Below, one piece after another: positions 1 to 9,500 of a stretch of 64,000 bases of DNA. Within the stretch, counting starts at the first letter, position 1. Each line of letters opens with the position of its first letter. The stretch is from Nemertoderma westbladi. Lineage: Eukaryota; Xenacoelomorpha; Nemertodermatida; Nemertodermatidae. The notes below the pieces were generated by a model. The model searched no databases. It was not told the origin of the DNA and saw only the letters and a list, made by a program, of their open reading frames with translations. Position numbers and translations under genes: made by a program. The stretch covers positions 43,695 to 107,694 of the forward strand of contig JAUCBJ010008735.1 of NCBI GenBank assembly GCA_032718475.1. The letters are read 5' to 3'.

Positions 1-149
1 AAATATGGAGTCCAAGGAGCCGTTTAAGAAAGGTAGATTTAATTTTATCCAATTCTTTTAGTTGAGGTAGTGTAAGTTTCGATCCTATTTCCGAGAGGGC
101 GGAAATTATAATGTTAGGCCCTATAGGATAAAGTTATTATTGGGCCTAT

Positions 150-635
150 TGTGGTGATCATCAGCAAGGACATACAAAATATTAAACACAAAAATATCAA
201 ATTACAAAAAACGTTATAAATAATATAACGCCATCTAGGGAAGTTTACAGGAAACAACAAAATTGCGCTTGAATAATCATGACCACTGATTGGAGGATAA
301 CAAAGAGGGATAGATAGGTAGGATAATACCGGTTAGTAAGTTATATATCAAGATATGGTCAGTACAATACAGTACCTACAGTAGTAGTTTAGATTCGTGT
401 TTCTTTTTGGATGTCTGACATCTGACTGTCTGATGTATGTACAGATGTATTTTGATTTATCTGTTTTGATTAGATTTATCTGCATTATTATGTTCTGATG
501 TTATGAACTATCAAACTAATCGTTTTAGGCAGCCTGCCAGTTAACGGCAGATTTTCTTCAGGGAAACCAGAAAAACTAAGTGGTAGATTGCCACGGAACC
601 CGGGTTTGACCTTATCCTGTTATCCAGCTTTCACA
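150..635 (+). repeat. 5' LTR of the Gypsy element
   Basis: Long terminal repeat of 486 bp, beginning TGTGGTGATCA and ending CTTTCACA. It aligns end to end with 7227-7700. It carries 12 bp around 574-585 that the 3' copy lacks. The LTR should hold promoter and polyadenylation signals, but I cannot place a TATA box with confidence. Confidence 0.92.
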
Positions 636-637
636 TT

Positions 638-655
638 TGGGGGCTTGTCCGGGAG
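638..655 (+). other. Primer binding site, tRNA-Pro type
   Basis: TGGGGGCTTGTCCGGGAG starts 2 bp after the 5' LTR. The known tRNA-Pro primer site of many retroelements is TGGGGGCTCGTCCGGGAT; the match here is 16 of 18. This is where the tRNA would prime minus-strand DNA synthesis. Confidence 0.85.
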
Positions 656-826
656 GATTTTTTTTTTCTTCCTGGTTGCTGCTGCTGGTTATAGACTTGT
701 TACTTGTACCGTCAGACCGTTGGGCGTAGATAATCGATTGTTGGTTATCGGTAAACTGGCTGACTTTGGACTTGTACCGGTAGGTACCAGTAATATCAAG
801 CATTCAGACAGTCAGCGAGTCAGGGT

Positions 827-3511
827 ATGACAGACGTTTTTGGATTCGAGAACGATAGCGATAGTACCGGTAGTAGATGCGGAGGGTCTGACAAAACGCA
901 AATAGCCATCGATCCGAGAGAAGAATCAAGTTGGACGGACATAAACTTAAATAGTCCGGCGGTTGTCGTTCCTGGTTCCGGTTGCGACCGTCCTAGATAT
1001 TCTGAAACGCAGTCTCACGGTTGGAATCTGTTTCCTGCAGTACCGGTACCAGGAGAAGGGGACGATTACATACATCCTAATAGAGAGCAGCAAGGTACCG
1101 ATACCTGTATACAGCTTGAACGCGACGCACCGTTAATGGCGGATATCAGGAAGGAACCGGAAATATTCGACGGGCGTTGAGATGTTGATTCCTGGGTTAG
1201 TGCATTACAGCGATTGGGACGTCTTCGAAGGTGGAATTACGTGATGATGGGAAGGGTTGCTTCTGTTTATGTGTCAGGTACCGCGGCTCGCGTAATAGAA
1301 GAATTACCTACTGAACAACAAGTCGATTTTGATAGCGTAGTAGCCGCTCTGCGAGCTAGATTTAGGCCTTTACCCCCCGAGGTTATATGTAGTAAGCTTT
1401 TAGATTGTAGGCTTGGAATAAATGAAACTATAGAGGAGTATGTAGATAAACTCCAGAAATGGGGACAGCAAGCCTGGGTAGATATGAATGGTGTGCAACG
1501 AGATCGGTTATTACTTACAGTTTTTTACAGAGGCATACACTCTGATTTGGCTTTTAGGATTAGAAACAGCCATCCGCAATCATTTGACAAGGCTGTACGT
1601 ATGGTGCGTAATGAAGAAATTTATTTAGCGGAGGCGAACCATTTAAATTACGGGGATCAAGCTGGACGTATTGATCGAAATACCTGTATTGATTCTAATA
1701 GGCCAAAGCATACGTTTTTGCAGGAAAGTGGTGTACATGGATATGTAAACAATACGGCGAGTTTTAATAGAAATTATACTGTACCGAGTAGACCGGTTAT
1801 CGTTGATCCAAAAATAAATAAATTAGAAAGTGAGATACAAGAATTACGGAAACAAATTTCCGGTATGCAGTGCCAGCCAGCTCCTGTACGTCCGTTTACT
1901 GCATGGAATAAGAGTAGAACAGATTCTGGTCCAAACCATTCTGAAAGGAGTAGTGATACATTAGCCTACAGTCGTGGTAGACCTGTAGATAGCCCTTATT
2001 TGACAGAGCCAAGTAGGTCAATTATTCAAAGTGAAAATTTTCAGGGAAGTAATAATATGACACCCCGTAGGAATGTAACATGTTTTAACTGCAATGAATT
2101 TGGCCATTACAGTACCCAATGTCCCCAGCCGTTTGCTTCCCGTAATGTTCAGCCACGGAGAGATATTGTTTGTTTTAATTGTAACGAGTCTGGACATTAC
2201 AGTACCCATTGCCCAAGATCTCAAACATCCCGATTTAATAGATCGAGTGACGATGTGAGACGTACTTATTCATACAGACCGAGACCTTCCCCACTTAGTA
2301 CTACTAACAATATGTGTCAGCCATCCCAATATGTGCCACACCCTACTCCACCACCCAGTAGGTTTAGTACGGATGCTGGTACACTGGCTTCGAGTTTTGA
2401 AAATAATCACATACGGTATACAACGCATACGAATCGCGATTGGTACATACCTATACATATAGGACGTACAAAGATGGTTGGTTTGGTAGATAGCGGTTCA
2501 GATTTTACTATAATGGATATACGTAAATTACCAAAGGATTGTGAACTGGGAGCCAGTAGTATACCATCTATTAAGGGTGTAGGAGGGTTAATGCCAGTAT
2601 TAGGTGAAGTGCATCTACCGATTGTTATTACGTCAGACTTTAAAGTAGACATATTAGTGTATATTGGCGACTTACAGAAAATTGGTGGTTCTGAAATTAT
2701 TTTTGGTAAAGATTTTATCTACCAAGCCTGTACCTCGTTTGATTTAGTAAAACAATGTATGATTTTACGGAATAACGAGTGTGTTTATTTTTGTAGTCCA
2801 CCGACTCAGGTTATATCTAACTCAACTACAGAACACTATACTCGCCGTATAATTATGTCAGAAAAGAGGGTTACTATACCACCAGATTCTCAGGCATATA
2901 TTACAGGTTGTTTGAAGGGAAAGGGAAGTAATTGTAGCTTCCCAACAGGACCAGTTTATATTGAACCTCTGTATCAGTCGAATACTCAAACCCTACTAGC
3001 ACGTTGTATTATAGATCCAATTGATAGAGAACGTGTTACATTACAAGTTTTAAACCCAAACAATTCACCAGTTACTGTTTTTAAGAACCAGAAGGTAGCA
3101 TCATACTGTGACGTCACTAATTATACCTTGCGTACTTTAGAAAGTAGGGCTATCAGTACAGATAGTGTAGTTAATGATGTCAATGGTAAACAGATATTTT
3201 TACGTAAAGAATTAAAATTAGACCATTTAGACTCTGATAAACAAGCTGATGTATTGGACATTGTTGGACAGAATCCCCATTCATTTTCTTACAATGATTA
3301 TGACATAGGACGGACTACACTGTTACAACATTCTATACCTTTGAAACCTGATGCTAAACCGATACATGTAAAGCCTTATCCAATACCCGTAGCCATACGT
3401 CCAGAACTGAGAGAACGGTTAAGTAATTTACAACGTGTAGACAGCCGAGTACCAGTGAATGGTCTTCTCCTCTTATTATTGTTAAGGCACCTAATATGCC
3501 ATGGCGCTTAG
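827..3511 (+). pseudogene. gag-pro: Gypsy gag and protease, interrupted by an in-frame TGA
   Basis: Structural polyprotein of the Gypsy element. The frame opens at the ATG at 827 and runs to a TGA at 1178-1180. The same frame resumes without a shift and continues to 3511, so the break is a single stop codon. After the stop come a capsid-like segment, then two CX2CX4HX4C zinc knuckles (CFNCNEFGHYSTQC near 2081 and CFNCNESGHYSTHC near 2171), which bind RNA. A retroviral-type aspartic protease follows, with the catalytic motif LVDSGSDFT near 2482. The end of the frame reaches the start of the reverse transcriptase, where the reading frame changes. The TGA could be CGA after CpG decay; programmed readthrough at this place in gag would be unusual. 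Confidence 0.85.
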
Positions 3512-6327
3512 CTATAGACTATAGGGGACTTAATTCAGTAGCAGTTCCTCAATTTTGGCCATTACCTAATATTGATTACATGTTAGCAGAAGTTGGTGCT
3601 GCCAGACCAGAATATTTCAGTGCATTGGATTTTAAATCCATGTTTTGGCAAGTAGAGATTAATCCGGAGGATTATGCGAAGACCGCCTTTCATACTCAGT
3701 GGGGAAACTTTGAGTTTCGTAGAATGCCGTTTGGGCTTCAGTCATCACCCAGTACGTGTCAGAGATTAATGCAACTAGGATTAGAAGGGATAGAATGTGC
3801 TTTAGTGTACATGGATGACCTGATATTGTATTCTAGAACGTGGGAACAGCACATAGAACTCATAGATATAGTACTACGGCGTATAAGTGAGTTAGGTCTC
3901 AAATTGAAACCATCTAAATGTTGTTTTGGAGCGAGTTCAATACACTTCCTAGGACACATTATTGATCGGGATGGTATACATACTGACCCTGAGAAAATAA
4001 GTACGATGGTCGATTTCCCCAGACCTACTTGTGTGAAGGACTTACAGAGTTTTCTGGGCCTGTGTGGATACTACAGGAAGTTTGTGAGAGATTATGGCAA
4101 ATTAGTACAACCATTGTATAGCCTAACTAAAGTAGGAGTGCCGTTTTACTGGAATGCAGATTGTGAACAAGCTTTTCTAGAACTCAAGAATCGACTCGTT
4201 TCATCGCCAATTTTATCCCACCCTGACTTTGAACGAGAGTTTACCTTAGAAACTGATGCCAGTGGATCTGGACTTGGGGCGATACTTTGCCAAGACGATA
4301 AGGTTATAGCTTATGCTTCGCGTTCCCTGACTTGTGCTGAAGCTAAGTGGTCGATTACGGAATTAGAGGGATTAGCAGTAGTTTGGGCCGTAGCTAAGTT
4401 TCGTTTTTATTTATTGGGTCGACATTTTAAAGTGATTTCAGATCATAACCCCCTGCGATGCTTGTCTTGGGTTGGTGTCAATCGCCATATTACGGGTCGT
4501 CTCCAAAGGTGGGCACTGAAACTGTCAGAATACGATTATACTTTTATTTATAAGCCCGGAAAGTTTAACAGGGCTGATTGCTTATCCCGGATAAAAGTAG
4601 AACATCCTCTAGATACGACTAACACTGTAAACAATCACAGTAACGAACTCGATGTTGAACCATTTTGTTTAATTAATGTTCCTGTAATAAACCCTGTAGA
4701 CTCTACAGACTTGACTGGAGAGACAGACAATTTGATGAATAACCAATCTAATGTAGTGAATGTAGATACCGATGAACTACAAGGTCTTGTAGACTTATTT
4801 AGTTGCAATGGAACGGATTCGAAGGTTTGTAACCATGACTACCAGGATAAACAGAGTTCAGTAGCAAATGACGATGATGGATGTTCATCTTACCGTGCTC
4901 CAGACACCTCAATACATGTAGATAGTTTCGCAGACGTTCAGTCTTCCTTACCTGTGTTACCTAGCAATGTGGAGTTTTGTAGTTTGTCCAGACTACGTAA
5001 ACTGCAGTTGGAAGATTCAAATATTAAGGTGATGGTAGAATATTTACAAACGGGAAATAAACCAGAATTTAATCGTAAGCTCTCTGAGTGTAAGAATATG
5101 GTAAAGTTACATACACAATATGTATTAGTAGATGGTATTCTATGTCACGTCTCGGATTGTAAGACAAGTAAGACAATACAAGTAGTAGTACCTAAGTTAC
5201 TACGTAGACAGGTACTACTTCAGTTCCATGACCTCAGGTCACACTTAGGAATTAATAAAACGTTGAATGACATTAAAGTAAAATTTTATTGGGTAAATCT
5301 CCGGGATGATGTAGCGCGGTACATACATAGTTGTGATCCTTGTCAACGACGTAAAGGATCTACTAATATTCAACCATTAACTAGTTTACCAGCCCCCACC
5401 CGAGTTATGGAAAGATTATCTATTGATATCGTGAAAGGGTTTCCCACTAGTCCAACTGGTAATAAACTTGTTTTCACTATTACAGAACATTTAACCCGAT
5501 ATGTTGAACTATTACCTGTCCCTGACGAACAGGCTGAAACTTTAGCCCGGGAATTGGTAAATAAAATATTTTGTGTATACGGTGCAGCTGAGATTATTTT
5601 ATCGGATAGAGGTCCAAGTTTTACTTCGTCACTTTTCTCGGAACTGGAAAAAATATTTGGCATTGTTCGTGTGTTAACTTCAGCGTACCACCCACAATGC
5701 AATGGTCTTACTGAAAGGGTCAACCAATCCATGTGTAATATGTTAGCACTGACAGTTCGTAACCATGACAACTGGGAAGAAATGCTTCCCCTAGTACAAT
5801 TTAATTATAACACTAGCGTACATTCTAGTATAGGGATAGCACCATTTACGTTGATGTTTGGTAGAGAGGCTCGTCTACCAATAGATACTCGTATTGAGCG
5901 GCCTTATAGTTTGTTGGCTGACACAGCGACATACCCTGACGAATTACGTAAGAACTTACAAAATGCCCACAAGTTAGTTAGAGAACAACTAAGTAAAGCA
6001 CAGAATAAACAAAAACGCCTCCACGATCGTAAAGTGAAACAAAATTTGCAATCATTTGTGACAGGCGATAAAGTATTGTATTTTGATCGACGCGTTAAGC
6101 GCAAGAATAATAAGTTGCGGTTCCGTTTTACCGGACCCTATGTAGTGCTCCGTAAGCGTTCGCAGTTTTCATATGAATTACGTCCTGTACGGAAACGAGT
6201 TACACCACGAACTCCAGTGTTGGTAGTGAACGCGAAAGATTTAAAGTTATATCAAGTGCGTTCATCCGCTTGTGAAAGTAATAACCCTTCTATGTCCAAT
6301 GGACAAAGTGATGTCGACACACCTTAG
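3496..6327 (+). CDS. pol: Gypsy pol: reverse transcriptase, RNase H, integrase
   Basis: Polyprotein of 943 residues that copies element RNA into DNA and inserts it. The catalytic motif YMDDLILYS lies near residue 106. RNase H begins near TDASGSGLGAIL (about residue 252). The integrase has an HHCC zinc domain (about 578-615, ending HSCDPCQRRKG) and the catalytic triad D (LSIDIVKGF), D (LSDRGPSF) and E (GLTERVN). A GPY/F module (FTGPYVVLRK, about 880) closes it. The frame overlaps the end of gag-pro by 16 bp and is -1 to it. The N-terminal reverse-transcriptase residues are coded just upstream in this frame, so the true junction lies near 3430-3450. A deletion is more likely than programmed frameshifting, because the conserved lead-in looks shortened there. 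Confidence 0.93.
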   Translation: MPWRLAIDYRGLNSVAVPQFWPLPNIDYMLAEVGAARPEYFSALDFKSMFWQVEINPEDYAKTAFHTQWGNFEFRRMPFGLQSSPSTCQRLMQLGLEGIECALVYMDDLILYSRTWEQHIELIDIVLRRISELGLKLKPSKCCFGASSIHFLGHIIDRDGIHTDPEKISTMVDFPRPTCVKDLQSFLGLCGYYRKFVRDYGKLVQPLYSLTKVGVPFYWNADCEQAFLELKNRLVSSPILSHPDFEREFTLETDASGSGLGAILCQDDKVIAYASRSLTCAEAKWSITELEGLAVVWAVAKFRFYLLGRHFKVISDHNPLRCLSWVGVNRHITGRLQRWALKLSEYDYTFIYKPGKFNRADCLSRIKVEHPLDTTNTVNNHSNELDVEPFCLINVPVINPVDSTDLTGETDNLMNNQSNVVNVDTDELQGLVDLFSCNGTDSKVCNHDYQDKQSSVANDDDGCSSYRAPDTSIHVDSFADVQSSLPVLPSNVEFCSLSRLRKLQLEDSNIKVMVEYLQTGNKPEFNRKLSECKNMVKLHTQYVLVDGILCHVSDCKTSKTIQVVVPKLLRRQVLLQFHDLRSHLGINKTLNDIKVKFYWVNLRDDVARYIHSCDPCQRRKGSTNIQPLTSLPAPTRVMERLSIDIVKGFPTSPTGNKLVFTITEHLTRYVELLPVPDEQAETLARELVNKIFCVYGAAEIILSDRGPSFTSSLFSELEKIFGIVRVLTSAYHPQCNGLTERVNQSMCNMLALTVRNHDNWEEMLPLVQFNYNTSVHSSIGIAPFTLMFGREARLPIDTRIERPYSLLADTATYPDELRKNLQNAHKLVREQLSKAQNKQKRLHDRKVKQNLQSFVTGDKVLYFDRRVKRKNNKLRFRFTGPYVVLRKRSQFSYELRPVRKRVTPRTPVLVVNAKDLKLYQVRSSACESNNPSMSNGQSDVDTP

Positions 6328-7226
6328 TGTACAGTAGTACATACAGTAAGGTATAAGTATATACAGTAGAACAGTGACTGATGATATTTACATAAACCAA
6401 CAAACTATATGCAATATGCACTACCGTATGCAGTTTAGATCCTACTAAACATTTTGTAGGTTATTATTGCACGGTCAGTATATTATTGGTATGTATACTT
6501 GTTACTATTTAGATTAGACATATTTAGTGTTTTGTTTTATGAATGTAAATTAAACTATAAATTTTTGCTGTTCCCATTTCACCCTCTTTGTTGTCGCAGA
6601 AAAATAATTATTTAGCGGAACCGAAACCTTTAATCTCATTTGGTAGTAAATGTGGTGTTGTTTTACATTTGAATAAATGTACAGTATGTATTTTATTTTT
6701 GGATACCATAAGTTTATTGATATGTTTATTCATTCTGTAGAGACTTATTTTGTTTCTGTTTATTTCATAGAAAACTCGCCAATTGGCTATTTTGCTTGCA
6801 TTGGGCGCCAAGGGAGGTCTTGAAGGTCTGTTGTATATTATTAGCCTATTGGTTATTAACTTTTTTATTAAATAATATTTGCCTATTGGCTATCATTTTG
6901 CATTGCATGTATTAATTGTTGTCTAATGACTGCCATATTCAGTAAAATAAATTGCCTATTGGCTAAGCTACTGTAGCTGAAATTAATAACTACTTAGTAC
7001 ATATCGCAGTTGGTATTGGCAACTGGTAGTTGGAATGGGAATTTACATTTCCTGTACATAAATGAATAAAGTGTACCAAGTGCGTTGGATTTTAACTAAT
7101 TCTATATTCATATATTTTGTAGATATTTTTACATTATTATTGTGCTTGTTTTTATTTAGATTCGGTTCTGCAAAATATTTTGATCAAACCACTCGGGACG
7201 AGTGGTTTCCTTTCGTGGGGGGGATT
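6328..7226 (+). other. Gypsy 3' non-coding region with polypurine tract
   Basis: About 900 bp between the pol stop and the 3' LTR with no supportable gene. The motif TTGGCTAT/CTATTGG recurs between about 6775 and 6970. The G run at about 7216-7224, directly before the LTR, fits the polypurine tract that primes plus-strand synthesis. A 110-residue frame at 7062-7394 crosses into the LTR and is not believed to be a gene. Confidence 0.7.
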
Positions 7227-7700
7227 TGTGGTGATCAGCAGCAAGGACATACAAAATATGAAACACAAAAATATCAAATTACAAAAAACGTTATAAATAA
7301 TATAACGCCATCTAGGGAAGTTTACAGGAAACAACAAAATTGCGCTAGAATAATCCTGACCACTGATTGGAGGATAACAAAGAGGGATAGATAGGTAGGA
7401 TAATACCGGTTAGTAAGTGATATATCAAGATATGGTCAGTACAATACAGTACCTACAGTAGTAGTTTAGATTCGTGTTTCTTTTTGGATGTCTGACATCT
7501 GACTGTCTGATGTATGTACAGATGTATTTTGATTTATCTGTTTTGATTAGATTTATCTGCATTATTATGTTCTGATGTTATGAACTATCAAACTAATCGT
7601 TTTAGGCAGCCTGCCAGTTAACGGCAGATTTTATTCAGGGAAACCAGAAAAATTGCCACGGAACCCGGGTTCGACCTTATCCTGTTATCCAGCTTTCACA
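7227..7700 (+). repeat. 3' LTR of the Gypsy element
   Basis: Copy of 150-635, 474 bp, beginning TGTGGTGATCA after the polypurine tract and ending CTTTCACA before the CTAT target duplication. It lacks 12 bp present in the 5' LTR. Confidence 0.92.
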
Positions 7701-7704
7701 CTAT

Positions 7705-8040
7705 TAAGACCAGTTGCGCTACCTCACAGTTACGTCAGGACATCGCTCAAGCCTCTATCCGCTTGGCAAATGCTGATACAAGCATAAACTAATTTTGAAA
7801 TTCCCGCATGCATTACAATTAACAATAATTCTAAGCTAAGCAACATTGTACAGTAGCCTAGAGGTGGGTGAAGTTTTCTTTTTTTATATAACTTTTACGT
7901 GTCTTTTTATATCTTTATATCTAGATGGACATTAAAAAAAAGCACTAGCAGTCTAAAAAAACAGTTATGCTACCAGTATATTTATTTTTCATTTTTACAT
8001 TTACCAGTATACCATTTAATACTATTAATATAGTAACAAT
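7705..8040. other. Spacer with no gene seen
   Basis: AT-rich sequence between the Gypsy target duplication and the THAP-like frame. I see no coding frame, repeat or RNA gene in it. Confidence 0.5.
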
Positions 8041-8274
8041 ATGGGGAAACACTGCATTGTTTTCGGTTGCAAGAGCAACTACAAATCTACTTCAGAATCT
8101 GTTGGCGTAATTAAACTTCCATCCGATTTCGCCAAGAGATACCAGTGCTTATGGATTAAGGCGTTACCACATCACTGTGACGAATTCAACCATCCTTATG
8201 TTTATAACGCAAATAGTTATATAGTTTCGAAAATAGTTTCGAACAATAGCAGCATTGACGACTTCTGGCATTGA
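8041..8274 (+). pseudogene. THAP-like zinc finger N-terminus, truncated
   Basis: Short frame of 77 residues. The start MGKHCIVFGCKSNYKS, followed by KLPSD and then a tryptophan in LWIKALPH, resembles the first half of a THAP DNA-binding domain (C-X4-C, a basic-hydrophobic strand, a conserved W). The second half, which should supply C-X2-H and the closing AVPTIF-like box, is not present before the stop. THAP domains occur in host regulators and in P-element-type transposases. I see no transposase after it, so this is probably a stub or the first exon of a decayed copy. Attribution rests on pattern alone. Confidence 0.4.
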
Positions 8275-9125
8275 CAACTTTGATGGTACTATATACATCG
8301 CACGTTTCGGAATTGGTGGAAGGTTGTTAATGTAAAATCAACGATCCTTATATGGAACTGGTCCGAACTGTGATCCATTGACTTGGTTGAATGACTTTGG
8401 CGAGTTATAATCTATCCTATCTCCCGCAACTGGCCTCATCACATTCGAACCCTAACGCCCGACACTCAGTTGGCCATTGTTAGATCCACCTTCGGGTTTA
8501 TATATCTATCCCAATACCTTCTAAAATGAGGGTTCAAATACGTTCAAATACGTTGTTATTCTAGGAACTCTCGAGACAGATTCTCTAGAAGGTGAGTTTG
8601 GCATTTACCATTGAACCAGCACAGCAACATGTTCCTTTCTCATAAATATGTTTTATCTGGGTTTTATAGCTGCAGTATTAGAACACCGGCTCAGTTCGAT
8701 GCGCTGCTCCACATAGAACATCAGCATCAATGCGAGTATTGCACTTCGGAAATCTCTGAGGATGCTCTTCAATCCATAGAATCATTGTAGGAGTTGGCTG
8801 AAAAATCGACCATTGAATTGCGGCAGAGTCAACAGTTCTGGCCCAGTTGAACTTAACACTGAATTTCTCAACGAATTGTCGGGGGGGGGGGGGGGGGGGG
8901 GTGTTTGGTTGTGGGTGTTTTGCGACATTGTATTCTGGGTTACCGCGTATTCTGTATGACTTGAAAATGCTTCGCCTCGGACAATAATGTGCTACAAGCA
9001 CTTGTCAATGGTGACGTCACTAATTTTATCACATGCATAGAAAGCTATATTTAGAGTTGATATAAAACAATTATAAAAATTCATGGTTTATGTTTAGAGA
9101 ATAGTTTGCCAATGGTAATGACATG
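8275..9125. other. Non-coding stretch with a poly-G run
   Basis: No gene supported. A homopolymer of about 20 G lies at 8881-8900. A 107-residue reverse frame across it owes its prolines to the run and is rejected. The segment ends at the TAATA target duplication (9126-9130) of the next element. Confidence 0.5.
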
Positions 9126-9130
9126 TAATA

Positions 9131-9431
9131 TATTGGGATTGGAAATAAATGAATACCAGCTGCATCAGTTTATTAATGGTCGACATACAGAACAGCATAT
9201 CAAACAATAATATGAACCAACAGACCAACGAACACACCCACCACCTTACAGCACATCAGTACAGCAGTACAGTAGGTACCGGTAACGGTTACAGTACCTA
9301 CAGACCTAGAAGATAGGAAAGACTGAATACCGGAATACCAGAAGAGGACCGGTAGGTAAAAGACCAGTAGGTTGGATCTAACCACCACCAAGCCAGGGTC
9401 TACTAGAACCCTAACAATACATAATCTAACA
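9131..9431 (-). repeat. 3' LTR of the reverse-strand Gypsy-like element
   Basis: 301-bp LTR. Its outer and inner ends match 13485-13650, but about 140 bp in the middle are present only here. It contains several GTACC/ACCGGT motifs. It lies just beyond the polypurine tract downstream of the integrase frame. Confidence 0.8.
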
Positions 9432-9500
9432 TCTCCCCCAAGAACAATGTAGGAGACATTTGTACTGAAAACAAAATCCAACCACCACCAATAGGTCAGT

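Larger units (their letters stand above)
146..7704 (+). mobile_element. Near-complete Ty3/Gypsy LTR retrotransposon
   Basis: A whole element lies between two LTRs (150-635 and 7227-7700). Both LTRs start TGTG and end CACA, and the element is flanked by the 4-bp direct repeat CTAT (146-149 and 7701-7704). Internal order is primer site, gag with zinc knuckles, aspartic protease, reverse transcriptase, RNase H, integrase, the Ty3/Gypsy order. By eye the LTRs differ at 7 positions plus one 12-bp indel over about 474 bp, roughly 1.5 percent, so insertion is fairly recent. A TGA within gag and a frame change before the reverse transcriptase make this copy unlikely to be autonomous. No envelope gene is seen. 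Confidence 0.93.

Noticed and set aside
7062-7394. Hydrophobic frame before the 3' LTR as a possible envelope gene
   Set aside because: It runs into the LTR, lacks cysteine, cleavage-site and signal patterns, and its second half is LTR sequence.
8678-9001. 107-residue minus frame with a proline run
   Set aside because: The prolines come from a poly-G homopolymer; there is no other support.
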